Shown piece after piece: positions 1 through 12,455 of a stretch of 12,455 bases of DNA (positions are counted from its first letter, which is position 1; the number at the start of each line of letters is the position of its first letter). The position numbers and the translations under genes were made by a program. The notes below the pieces were generated by a model, which made no database searches, was not told the origin of the DNA, and saw only the letters and a program-made list of their open reading frames with translations. Origin of the DNA: Gallionellaceae bacterium CG11_big_fil_rev_8_21_14_0_20_60_62 (GTDB taxonomy: Bacteria; Pseudomonadota; Gammaproteobacteria; Burkholderiales; Gallionellaceae); the NCBI GenBank assembly GCA_002787455.1, contig PCWU01000068.1, forward strand, positions 1 through 12,455, read 5' to 3'.

Positions 1-1419
<1,419 letters not shown>

Positions 1420-1466
1420 TTCTATGAAGTTTAGCCAATCACCTTGAACTATATGAGCATTTTTCC

Positions 1467-1501
1467 TTATACACATTTGCTGTGGATAAGTTTGTGGAAA
1501 A
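1467..1501. promoter_or_regulatory. Cluster of DnaA boxes between hemE and priA
   Basis: Two perfect matches to the DnaA box TTATNCACA face each other: TTATACACA on the plus strand at 1467-1475 and TTATCCACA on the minus strand at 1481-1489. A third box, TTTTCCACA, one mismatch from TTATCCACA, is on the minus strand at 1493-1501, 12 bp from the second. Weaker 7-of-9 matches lie at 1533-1541 and 1562-1570. The surrounding 1420-1611 is clearly richer in A+T than the flanking genes. The cluster could be a replication-origin fragment or a DnaA-responsive operator for priA. Confidence 0.65.
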
Positions 1502-1578
1502 TTCGTCTTATTCAGTCCTAACTGCTCACGATATATACACTTTCATTTTAGCGCCCAATTTTTGTCCACCTTGTTAGA

Positions 1579-1608
1579 GTTATAATAAACAATAGGTTAG
1601 ATTGATAA
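1579..1608 (-). promoter_or_regulatory. Candidate sigma-70 promoter for priA
   Basis: On the minus strand TTATCA (1608-1603; 4 of 6 to the -35 consensus) is separated by 18 bases from TATAAC (1584-1579; 5 of 6 to the -10). It lies immediately after the hemE terminator and would start transcription near 1572, giving priA a leader of about 150 bases that includes the DnaA boxes. It is a motif match only, in an AT-rich stretch where chance matches are common. Confidence 0.3.
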
Positions 1609-1611
1609 AAC

Positions 1612-1643
1612 AAAAGCCACGGGAAACCGAACCCGTGGCTTTT
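1612..1643 (-). terminator. Rho-independent terminator after hemE
   Basis: A perfect 12-bp inverted repeat (plus-strand arms AAAAGCCACGGG and CCCGTGGCTTTT) encloses an 8-base loop. Read on the minus strand, the GC-rich stem ends in CTTTTGTTTTA, a good U-rich tail. It starts about 45 bases beyond the hemE stop codon. The A-rich side on the other strand makes it potentially bidirectional, but no plus-strand gene leads into it. Confidence 0.85.
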
Positions 1644-1687
1644 GCTGTCTCAGACGACCTGTTCACAACCGACAGGACTCGCCTGAT

Positions 1688-2752
1688 TTAATGGTACTTT
1701 TTACTGAGCTCGTGGACGGCCTGCACCAGCGCGGCAACATTCTCCGGATCGGTATGCTGCGAGATGCCGTGGCCGAGGTTGAACACGTGGCCGCTGCCAT
1801 AGCCATAGCTGCTTAATACCTTCTCCACTTCGGTGCGGATCACCTCCGGCGTGGCAAACAAAACCGCAGGGTCGAGATTGCCCTGCAGCGCAACCTTGTG
1901 CCCCACTTTCTGCCGCGCCACGCCAATGTCCATGGTCCAGTCCAGTCCGACCGCATCGCAACCGCTGTCGGCGATGCCCTCAATCCAGAGACCGCCGCCC
2001 TTGGTGAACACGATGGAGGGGATACGCACGCCGTCTTTTTCCTTGATCAGGCCGTCAATGATGCGCCGGGTATAGGCCAGCGAGAATTCGTGGAACGCGG
2101 CATGCGACAGCGCGCCGCCCCACGAATCGAAGATCATTACGGCCTGCGCGCCGGCTTCGATCTGCGCGTTGAGGTAAGCGGTCACTGCCTGCGCAGTCAC
2201 GTCGAGGACGTGATGCATCAGTTTTGGTTCCTTGTACATCAGGGTCTTGACCTTGGCATAGTCGTCGCTGCTGCCGCCTTCGACCATGTAGCAGGAAAGC
2301 GTCCACGGGCTGCCGGAAAAACCGATCAGCGGAATGCGCCCGTCCAGCGTCCGTCGAATCTGTGCCACAGCATCGGTCACGTATTTCAGATCCTTGCCCA
2401 TATCGGGCACATGCAGTGCCATGATGTCGGCTGCGGTTTGCAGCGGACGCTCAAACTTGGGGCCTTCACCATCGGCAAAATACAAGCCCAGCCCCATCGC
2501 GTCCGGCACGGTCAAAATGTCGGAGAACAAAATCGCCGCATCCAGCGGAAAACGCTCGACCGGTTGCAGGGTGACTTCGGTCGCCAGGTCTGTGTTCTTG
2601 CACAAGCCCATGAAGCTGCCCGCCTTGCGCCGTGTCGCGCGATATTCCGGCAAAAAACGCCCGGCCTGACGCATCATCCACAGCGGCGTGTAGTCGGTCG
2701 GCTGGCGCAGTAGGGCGCGCAGAAAGGTGTCATTTTTGACTTTGAAATTCAT
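1688..2752 (-). CDS. hemE: Uroporphyrinogen decarboxylase
   Basis: This cytosolic enzyme removes the four acetate carboxyl groups of uroporphyrinogen III to give coproporphyrinogen III in heme synthesis. The protein has 354 residues, the normal family length, and looks intact. Family signatures are MMRQAGRFLPEY (26-37), FSDILTVPDAMG (76-87, containing the conserved catalytic Asp78), GFSGSPWTL with CYMVEGG, DSWGG, GNLDP and FNLGHGI near the C-terminus. The ATG at 2752 is preceded by AAGGA at 2758-2762, five bases away, which fixes the start. Upstream is the inverted-repeat element that separates it from gltD; downstream is a clear terminator. It may be read through from the gltBD transcript or have its own promoter in the 170-base gap; I see no convincing promoter there. 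Confidence 0.98.
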   Translation of the reverse strand: MNFKVKNDTFLRALLRQPTDYTPLWMMRQAGRFLPEYRATRRKAGSFMGLCKNTDLATEVTLQPVERFPLDAAILFSDILTVPDAMGLGLYFADGEGPKFERPLQTAADIMALHVPDMGKDLKYVTDAVAQIRRTLDGRIPLIGFSGSPWTLSCYMVEGGSSDDYAKVKTLMYKEPKLMHHVLDVTAQAVTAYLNAQIEAGAQAVMIFDSWGGALSHAAFHEFSLAYTRRIIDGLIKEKDGVRIPSIVFTKGGGLWIEGIADSGCDAVGLDWTMDIGVARQKVGHKVALQGNLDPAVLFATPEVIRTEVEKVLSSYGYGSGHVFNLGHGISQHTDPENVAALVQAVHELSKKYH

Positions 2753-2771
2753 GGTAATCCTTAAAGAATTT

Positions 2772-2911
2772 CACCACTGAGACACAGAGACACGGAGAAA
2801 AACAAAATCAAAAACCAATCCCACACCCTGACAACTTCTGGCAATTCCCCGGCGTGCTGTCGAATCAGTTTTTGTCCTTGCCTTTCTCCGTGTCTCCGTG
2901 TCTCTGTGGTG
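2772..2911. repeat. Paired 29-bp inverted repeat filling the gltD-hemE gap
   Basis: The left arm (2772-2800, beginning CACCACTGAGACACAGAG) and the right arm (2883-2911, ending TCTCTGTGGTG) are reverse complements at 27 of 29 positions. They enclose about 82 bases without a reading frame of note. The arms are themselves built from the direct unit GAGACAC(A/G). The pattern matches a dispersed repeat of the ACCACAGAGACACAGAG type that I recall from many environmental bacterial genomes, although I cannot name a family. In the gltD-hemE transcript the arms could pair into a long hairpin. No poly-U tract follows, so a simple intrinsic terminator is not indicated. No convincing target duplication is visible; only ATTT is shared at the two edges. 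Confidence 0.75.
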
Positions 2912-2923
2912 GATTTGTTTTTA

Positions 2924-4485
2924 TTATCGCGGCAACACCGACGAGCCCATCAGAAACTCATCCACCGCACGCGCACACTGGCGGCCTTCCCGGATCGCCC
3001 ATACCACCAGCGACTGACCGCGGCGCATGTCGCCCGCGGCAAAGACTTTTTCCACGTTGGTGTGATAGCAGTTTGCCCCGTCGGTCGTCGCTTTGGCATT
3101 CCCGCGACCATCCTTCTCCACGCCGAACGCGTCCAGCACCTGCGCCAGTGGATGGATGAAACCCATGGCGAGGAACACGTAATCGGCCTGCAGTTCGAAT
3201 TCGCTGCCCGCCACTTCGACCATCTTGCCGTCTTTGAACTCGACGCGCACCGCGCTGATCGACTTGAGCACACCCTTCTCGCCGTTGAAGGCCTGCGTGG
3301 CAATCGCCCAGTCGCGCTCGCAGCCCTCGTCATGCGAACTGGAGGTGCGCAGTTTCATTGGCCAGTAGGGCCAGGTCAGCGCCTTGTTCTCCTGCTCCGG
3401 CGCGCGCGGCATCACTTCGATTTGGGTGATAGAAGCGGCGCCCTGCCGGTTGGAAGTGCCGACGCAGTCGGAGCCGGTATCGCCGCCGCCGATGACCACC
3501 ACATGCTTGCCGGCAACGTTGATCGGATTCTTCGTATCGCCCTCCACCCGCGACACGTTACTGGCGGAGCCAGCGGTTTGCGGGAGCGGGTGAGAAGAGG
3601 CCATTCCCACCCCGGAAGCTTCGCTACGCCGTGTCATGGCCTCCACTTCCTTATTCTGCGGAATCAGAAACTCCAGCGCGAAATGCACGCCCTTGAGCTG
3701 GCGCCCCAGCACCGGCAGGTCGCGCGGCTGTTCGGAACCGCCGGACAGAATCACCGCATCGAAATCCTTTTGCAGTTGCTGCGGGCTCACGGTTTTCCGC
3801 GCGTCGTTGGCAACTTCCTTGCCCGGCGCCTCTTTGCCCACGAAAGTGTTGGTCTGAAACTTCACGCCTTCCGCCGCCAGTTGTGCCATGCGCCAGTCGA
3901 TCAGGTGTTTGTCCAGTTTGAAGTCCGGAATGCCATAGCGCATCAGACCGCCGATGCGGCTATTCTTCTCGAACACCGTCACCGCATGACCGGCACGCGC
4001 CAGTTGCTGCGCGGCCGCCAAACCGGCCGGGCCGGAACCGACCACGGCGACTTTCTTGCCTGTCTTTTTCTGCGCGGGTTGCGGCAAGACCCAGCCGTTT
4101 TCCCCGCCCTTGTCGATGATCGCGTGCTCGATCGACTTGATCCCGACCGCGTCGTTGTTGATGTTCAGCGTGCAGGCCGCCTCGCACGGGGCGGGACAGA
4201 TGCGGCTGGTCACTTCGGGGAAGTTGTTGGTTGAGTGCAGCACTTCCAGCGCCTGCTGCCACTTGCCGCGATACACCAGGTCGTTCCAGTCGGGGATGAT
4301 GTTGTTGACCGGGCAGCCGTTGTTGCAGAACGGGATGCCGCAGTCCATGCAGCGCGCGCCCTGTTGCTGCGCTTCGGCATCGGTCAGATGCGCGACAAAT
4401 TCGCGGTAATTGCCTTTGCGTTGTTCGACCGGCGCATAACTTTCGTTGAGGCGTTTGAATTCCATGAATCCGGTTGGCTTGCCCA

Positions 4486-4486
<1 letters not shown>
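2924..4486 (-). CDS. gltD: Glutamate synthase [NADPH], small (beta) subunit, with a 33-residue insertion
   Basis: GltD takes electrons from NADPH through FAD and Fe-S clusters and passes them to GltB, which makes glutamate from glutamine and 2-oxoglutarate. The N-terminal Fe-S region carries C46, C49, C54, C58 and C97, C101, C105. The FAD-binding motif VVGSGPAG is at 148-155, the NADPH-binding motif VIGGGDTGSD at 331-340, and the C-terminal flavin motif AAGD at 483-486. The start ATG 4486 shares one base with the gltB stop (TAATG) and is preceded by AAGGAGG at 4494-4500, so the pair is translationally coupled. At 520 residues it is longer than the roughly 470-490 usual for the family. The excess comes from a MITE-like insertion (residues 282-314) in the loop just before the NADPH motif. 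The reading frame and all cofactor motifs are intact, so the protein is probably functional. Confidence 0.97.
3541..3646. mobile_element. MITE-like 92-bp element with 7-bp target duplication inside gltD
   Basis: CCTCCAC occurs at 3541-3547 and again at 3640-3646 as a direct repeat. The 92 bases between them (3548-3639) begin CCGCGACACG and end CGTGTCATGG, giving terminal inverted repeats that match at 8 of 10 positions; weaker similarity continues inward (TGGCGGAGC against TAGCGAAGC). Element plus one duplication is 99 bases, exactly 33 codons, so gltD stays in frame. Removing it joins QNKEVE to GDTKNPINV and gives a 487-residue GltD, the usual size. No transposase is encoded, so mobility in trans is inferred. 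I cannot assign a transposase family. Confidence 0.75.
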
Positions 4487-9141
<4,655 letters not shown>

Positions 9142-9170
9142 CTTGCTCACCTCAATCATTCAACTAAACG

Positions 9171-9188
9171 GCAGCAGACACCTGCTGC
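9171..9188. other. Perfect 7-bp hairpin in the dgt-gltB gap
   Basis: GCAGCAG (9171-9177) and CTGCTGC (9182-9188) enclose the four-base loop ACAC. The structure lies in the leader upstream of gltB, after the dgt stop. On the minus strand it is followed by CGTTTAGTTG, not by a real U-run, so it is a poor intrinsic terminator. It could be a leader structure or chance. A separate 10-bp palindrome, GAGCCGGCTC, overlaps the dgt stop codon at about 9249-9258. Confidence 0.4.
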
Positions 9189-9256
9189 ACCTGAAATTCA
9201 TCCAAAAGGGCGGGAATGCTACCTTAAACCCTGCCCCAAGGGCAACCGGAGCCGGC

Positions 9257-10378
9257 TCAAAGCGCTTCAATCGCAAATATCCGCCGGTGTTCGCGGATCG
9301 CATAGCGGTCGGTCATCCCGGCAATATAGTCGGCAACCGCCCGCGCCAGCGTGTCCGCGCCGCGTGTCCGCACGGTGGACGGCAACAGGCGCGGGTCGCC
9401 ATCAAACGCGGCAAAAAGCTCGCGGATAATGCGTTGCGCTTTGGCGCTCATGCGCATCACGCGATAGTGGCGGTACAGGTTGGCGCGCAAAAAATGCTTT
9501 AGTTCGCTATTCGCCGCCTGCATCTGCGGACTGAAGGCGACCAACGCCGGACAGGCGCGCACATCGTCCACTGTTTCGGGTTTGGCGGCGCGGATGTTTA
9601 TCTCGGTCTGCCGAATCAGGTCGGTGATCTGCGTGTTGATCATGCGGCGCACAGTTTCATGCACCACGCGGCGCTCCACCAGACCGGGGCAGGCATCGCG
9701 CACTTGCGCCAGATGCGAGGCGAACAACCCCACTTCGGCCAGTTGTTCCAGCGTAAGCAAGCCGGAACGCAGGCCGTCATCCACATCGTGGTTGTTATAG
9801 GCGATTTCGTCAGCCAGATTGGCGATCTGCGCTTCCAGCGAGGGGCGCCGGCCGGCAAGGAAGCGCGCGCCCACCTCTCCCAGTTGCGCGGCATGGGCGG
9901 GCGAACAATGCTTGAGAATGCCTTCGCGTGTCTCGAAACACAGATTCAACCCGTCGAAGGCGGCGTAACGTTCTTCCAGCAGATCGACCACGCGCAACGA
10001 CTGCAAATTGTGTTCAAAGCCGCCGTGCGTCTGCATGCAATCGTTCAGCGCCTCCTGTCCGGCGTGGCCGAAAGGCGTGTGGCCCAAATCGTGCGCCAGC
10101 GAAATGGCCTCGACCAAATCTTCGTTCAAGCGCAGGTGGCGCGAAATCGAGCGCGCGATCTGCGCCACTTCGATGCTGTGGGTGAGCCGGGTCCTGAACA
10201 GATCGCCTTCGTGGTTAACGAATACCTGGGTTTTGTATTCCAGGCGGCGGAAGGCGGCGGAATGGATGATGCGGTCGCGGTCGCGCTGAAATTCGCTGCG
10301 TCCGACGGGCGGAGCTTCCGCCACTAGGCGGCCGCCCGCGCTGGCGCGCACGGCATAGCTCGCCAGCGCGTCAGCCAC
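9257..10378 (-). CDS. dgt: dGTPase-like HD-domain deoxynucleotide triphosphohydrolase
   Basis: Proteins of this family remove the whole triphosphate from dGTP or other dNTPs and so help control dNTP pools; the substrate range of this branch is uncertain. From the GTG start it has 373 residues. The RSEFQRDRDRIIHS opening is typical. The metal-binding HD motif is intact: His67 in RLTHSIEVAQIAR, His96-Asp97 in LAHDLGHTPFGH, and Asp190 in LADEIAYNNHD. I chose GTG 10378 because it overlaps the aroB stop by 8 bases, has GGAG seven bases upstream and starts MADALASYAVRA, where family homology begins. An in-frame ATG at 10423 would add 15 arginine- and cysteine-containing residues that overlap aroB by 53 bases. 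The gene is evidently cotranscribed and coupled with aroKB. Confidence 0.93.
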   Translation of the reverse strand: MADALASYAVRASAGGRLVAEAPPVGRSEFQRDRDRIIHSAAFRRLEYKTQVFVNHEGDLFRTRLTHSIEVAQIARSISRHLRLNEDLVEAISLAHDLGHTPFGHAGQEALNDCMQTHGGFEHNLQSLRVVDLLEERYAAFDGLNLCFETREGILKHCSPAHAAQLGEVGARFLAGRRPSLEAQIANLADEIAYNNHDVDDGLRSGLLTLEQLAEVGLFASHLAQVRDACPGLVERRVVHETVRRMINTQITDLIRQTEINIRAAKPETVDDVRACPALVAFSPQMQAANSELKHFLRANLYRHYRVMRMSAKAQRIIRELFAAFDGDPRLLPSTVRTRGADTLARAVADYIAGMTDRYAIREHRRIFAIEAL

Positions 10379-12026
10379 TGCACGACTCCAGGGTTTGCCG
10401 CAGCAGCGTATCCGCAACATCACCGCTCACCACACCGCACCCCAACCCTTTCAACAGAACGAAACGCATTTTGCCCCCTTCGACTTTTTTGTCCAGCCCC
10501 ATCAGTTGCAGATATTTTTCCACCCCCAGCGCGGGGGCACTCGACGGCAAGCCGGCCCGCAGCAACAGCGCGCACACCCGTTCTACTTCTGCCCCGCTGA
10601 GCCAGCCCAGGCGGCGCGACAGATCGGCCGCCATCCTTGTGCCCGCCGCAATTGCCTCACCGTGCAACCAGACACCGTAGCCCATCCCGTTTTCAATCGC
10701 ATGGCCGAAGGTATGGCCCAGATTGAGCAGGGCGCGCTCGCCGCTTTCACGCTCGTCGGCGGCCACCACTGCCGCCTTGTTCCGACAACTGCGGGTGATC
10801 GCGTACTGCAGGGCAGCCTTGTCGCGGGCGCGCAGTTTTTCCATATTGCCCTCAAGCCACGCCAGAAAAGGCAGGTCGCGGATCAGGCCATACTTGATCA
10901 CCTCGGCCAGACCGGCGCTGAGTTCCTTGTCTGGCAAAGTATCCAGCGTGTCGGTGTCCGCCAGCACCACGCGCGGCTGATAGAAAGCGCCAATCATATT
11001 CTTGCCAAGCGGGTGATTGATCCCGGTTTTGCCGCCAACCGAGGAGTCCACCTGTGCCAGCAGGGTTGTCGGAATCTGGATGAACGGCACGCCGCGCAAA
11101 TAGGTGGCGGCGGCAAAGCCGGTCATGTCGCCGATCACCCCGCCGCCGAGCGCTATCAGCGGCGTGCCGCGTTCGCTGCGGGATGACAGCAGTTCGTTGT
11201 AAATTGCGCCGATGGAATCGGCGTTCTTGTATTGCTCGCCGTCCGCCAGCACGATGTTGCCGCAATTCACGCCGCAGGCGCGCAGACGCGCCGTCAGCGC
11301 ATCCAGGTACAGCGGCGCCACGGTCGTGTTGGTCACGATCATCGCCCGTTTTTGCGGCAGATGCGGCAACAACAAATCCGCCACGTTGCGCAGCAAACCG
11401 CTGCCGATATAAATGGGGTAACTGCGTTCGGCCATGCCGACAGTCAGGGTTTGCATTGAGCCTTCCTCCTGTTTCTTCGTTTGTTGCGGCCAGGCCGCCA
11501 AGCGCTCCAGCAAACGGCCGAGCAAAGTGTGCACGCTCTGCCTGCCGGTATGCACCACGATATCGGCGATCTCAAGGTAACCCGGATCGCGCTGCGCGCA
11601 CAGGGTATGCAATTTTGCATAGGGATCGGCCGTCTGAAGCAGAGGACGATTGCGGTCATGGCGGGTGCGCTGCCACAGATCGTGCACACTACTTTTCAGG
11701 TACACAACCACCCCGCACTGTTTGAGCAACTCGCGATTGGCTGCACTCAATACCGCCCCACCCCCGGTCGCCAATACGATATTTTTCCGCTGCACCAAGG
11801 CCTCCAGTGCCGCGCTTTCGCGCTGGCGGAAACCCGCCTCGCCTTCCACATCAAAAATATGCGGGATCGACACGCCGGTGCGGTGCTGAATTTCGTCGTC
11901 GCTATCAACAAAGGTTTTTTGCAGCTTCTTCGCCAGCAATCTGCCAACCGTGGTCTTGCCGCTACCGGGCATCCCGACGATGACAATATTGCCTGAAGTT
12001 TGTTTGAAGGGAGGATCGGTAACCAT
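10371..12026 (-). CDS. aroKB: Bifunctional shikimate kinase / 3-dehydroquinate synthase (AroK-AroB fusion)
   Basis: One 551-residue frame encodes two shikimate-pathway enzymes that are usually separate neighbours. Residues 1-180 are shikimate kinase: Walker A GMPGSGKT (18-25), DSDDE (41-45) and Arg67 for shikimate binding, GGG (88-90) and the RNRPLL lid (125-130). Residues 181-190 form a short charged linker. Residues 191-551 are a complete 3-dehydroquinate synthase of about 361 residues: GGGVIGD (294-300), SSVGGKTGIN (328-337) and zinc ligands Glu375, His438 and His455, whose spacings of 63 and 17 match known AroB enzymes. No stop or frameshift sign is seen at the junction. An internal ATG at 11456 has its own Shine-Dalgarno, so free AroB may also be made. 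ATG 12026 has little Shine-Dalgarno, but no better in-frame start exists before the Walker A. It follows pilQ, as in many proteobacteria. Confidence 0.95.
   Translation of the reverse strand: MVTDPPFKQTSGNIVIVGMPGSGKTTVGRLLAKKLQKTFVDSDDEIQHRTGVSIPHIFDVEGEAGFRQRESAALEALVQRKNIVLATGGGAVLSAANRELLKQCGVVVYLKSSVHDLWQRTRHDRNRPLLQTADPYAKLHTLCAQRDPGYLEIADIVVHTGRQSVHTLLGRLLERLAAWPQQTKKQEEGSMQTLTVGMAERSYPIYIGSGLLRNVADLLLPHLPQKRAMIVTNTTVAPLYLDALTARLRACGVNCGNIVLADGEQYKNADSIGAIYNELLSSRSERGTPLIALGGGVIGDMTGFAAATYLRGVPFIQIPTTLLAQVDSSVGGKTGINHPLGKNMIGAFYQPRVVLADTDTLDTLPDKELSAGLAEVIKYGLIRDLPFLAWLEGNMEKLRARDKAALQYAITRSCRNKAAVVAADERESGERALLNLGHTFGHAIENGMGYGVWLHGEAIAAGTRMAADLSRRLGWLSGAEVERVCALLLRAGLPSSAPALGVEKYLQLMGLDKKVEGGKMRFVLLKGLGCGVVSGDVADTLLRQTLESCSG
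11454..11470 (-). promoter_or_regulatory. aroB: Internal ribosome binding site and start codon for free AroB
   Basis: Inside the fused frame, AGGAGG (11470-11465) stands eight bases upstream of ATG (11456-11454), close to the ideal spacing. The ATG encodes Met191, the expected first residue of AroB (MQTLTVGMAERSYPIYIG). The Shine-Dalgarno itself is translated as part of the linker KKQEEGS. This suggests that the fusion arose by loss of an aroK stop codon just ahead of a working aroB start. Confidence 0.7.
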
Positions 12027-12045
12027 TGCGGAAATTGTAACGGAA
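12025..12045 (-). promoter_or_regulatory. Possible -10 element just upstream of aroK
   Basis: On the minus strand TACAAT (5 of 6 to TATAAT) lies about 8-10 bases before ATG 12026. Transcription from it would begin almost at the start codon, giving a nearly leaderless message, which would fit the missing Shine-Dalgarno. No good -35 stands at normal spacing, so this is a weak call. Confidence 0.2.
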
Positions 12046-12060
12046 TTACGCGTTCATGCC

Positions 12061-12088
12061 GCAAAACAAAGCCCGGCTTGCGCCGGGC
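12061..12088 (-). terminator. Rho-independent terminator after pilQ
   Basis: GCCCGGC (12071-12077) and GCCGGGC (12082-12088) form a perfect 7-bp GC stem. On the minus strand the loop is GCAA, a stable GNRA tetraloop, and the stem is followed by TTTGTTTTGC. It starts about 26 bases beyond the pilQ stop and would largely separate the pil operon from aroKB. Confidence 0.85.
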
Positions 12089-12113
12089 CGGAATGGGATG
12101 AATGCGGCCGGAT

Positions 12114-12455
12114 CTAGTTCGATCCCAGAGTGTCCTTGAGAATTTTCGGGGTGATAAAGACCAGCAATTCTTTTTTGCTTTTCGCCTTGGTGTTGTTTTT
12201 GAACAGCCAGCCCAGAATTGGAATATCGCCCAATCCGGGGACTTTCGAGGTTGAGTCCGACTCGTCCTGCGTATAGACCCCGCCAATCACCACCGTGCCG
12301 CCGTTGTCTACCAGCACTTGTGTGTCCACTTTTTTTGTATTAATGCTGGGCACCCCGGAGAAAATGTTGCCGACCGAATCCTGGCTGACACTGATCTGCA
12401 TCGTCACACTATCTTCTGGCGTAATTTGCGGCGTAACAGTCAGGCCCAGCACGGC
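12114..12455 (-). CDS. pilQ: Type IV pilus secretin PilQ, C-terminal end only
   Basis: PilQ forms the outer-membrane ring through which type IV pili extend. Only the last 113 codons are in the window; the frame runs off the right edge. The visible part is the end of the secretin domain: LTVTPQITPEDSVTMQISVSQDSVG, then VDTQVLVDNGGTVVIGGVY and VPGLGDIPILGWLF, the characteristic secretin C-terminal signature, ending in KKELLVFITPKIL. The general type II secretion secretin GspD shares this signature. PilQ is preferred because the pilMNOPQ operon commonly precedes aroK-aroB in proteobacteria. A TAG stop and a strong terminator follow. Nothing is abnormal in the visible part. Confidence 0.9.
   Translation of the reverse strand, partial: AVLGLTVTPQITPEDSVTMQISVSQDSVGNIFSGVPSINTKKVDTQVLVDNGGTVVIGGVYTQDESDSTSKVPGLGDIPILGWLFKNNTKAKSKKELLVFITPKILKDTLGSN

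Larger units (their letters stand above)
1420..1687. other. hemE-priA intergenic region
   Basis: This 268-base gap holds, from right to left, the hemE 3' trailer, the hemE terminator, the candidate priA promoter, an AT-rich stretch around 1530-1611 and the DnaA-box cluster. No tRNA, small protein gene with a ribosome binding site, or riboswitch was recognised in it. Confidence 0.7.

Noticed and set aside
1420..1476. In-frame N-terminal extension of PriA from ATG 1476
   Set aside because: The frame is open, but there is no ribosome binding site, the extra residues are unlike PriA, and the start would lie beside the DnaA boxes.
1581..1593. Plus-strand TATAAT as a promoter for a short RNA ending at the terminator at 1643
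   Set aside because: No -35 element lies at workable spacing, and the transcript would be only about 50 bases. The AT-rich context makes chance likely.
1645..1665. AGGTCGTCTGAGA-like sequence resembling a Neisseriaceae DNA uptake sequence dialect
   Set aside because: It is a single imperfect copy just downstream of hemE. Uptake sequences are recognised by their high frequency, and no second copy was noticed in the window.
1898..2713. Long plus-strand open frames opposite hemE, gltD, gltB, priA, dgt and aroKB
   Set aside because: They are antisense to clearly recognisable genes, have compositions rich in His, Arg, Ala and Gln typical of shadow frames in GC-rich DNA, and match no family I know.
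3541..3646. gltD as a pseudogene because of its insertion
   Set aside because: The insertion is a multiple of three, has no stop, and leaves all Fe-S, FAD and NADPH motifs intact; the TAATG coupling to gltB is also preserved.
9160..9256. Sigma-54 promoter or riboswitch upstream of gltB
   Set aside because: No GG-N10-GC arrangement matching the -24/-12 consensus and no recognisable riboswitch core was found.

Overview
The window reads as a stretch of housekeeping chromosome from a moderately GC-rich betaproteobacterium. The gene order pilQ, aroK/aroB, dgt, gltB, gltD, hemE, priA resembles that of Nitrosomonadales/Gallionellaceae-type genomes; this placement is my inference from synteny and protein character, not from a search. 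All seven coding units are on the minus strand, so transcription runs from the right edge to the left edge. The long plus-strand reading frames are antisense shadows.

Layout, in transcription order: the 3' end of pilQ (12455-12114) closes with a strong hairpin terminator. It is followed by a single in-frame aroK-aroB fusion (12026-10371), whose 3' end overlaps the start of a dGTPase-like HD hydrolase gene (dgt). A leader of about 115 bases with a small perfect hairpin precedes gltB, which is coupled to gltD by a TAATG stop/start overlap. About 170 bases then separate gltD from hemE and consist mostly of an inverted-repeat element. hemE ends at a rho-independent terminator. A 190-base AT-rich gap then carries a compact DnaA-box cluster and leads into priA, which is cut by the left edge.

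Functions: the type IV pilus secretin, two steps of the shikimate pathway, dNTP hydrolysis, NADPH-dependent glutamate synthase (both subunits), a heme biosynthesis step and the replication-restart helicase. No defence system, phage, IS transposase, CRISPR, tRNA or rRNA is visible.

The unusual content is small-scale. (1) A 92-bp MITE-like element with 7-bp target duplications sits inside gltD and adds exactly 33 codons in frame. (2) A short palindromic repeat-like sequence is translated in frame just after the Walker A motif of priA. (3) A paired 29-bp inverted repeat fills the gltD-hemE gap. (4) aroK and aroB are fused, yet a near-ideal Shine-Dalgarno and ATG survive at the junction. (5) Two perfect DnaA boxes and one near-match lie between hemE and priA, in an arrangement that looks origin-like or regulatory.
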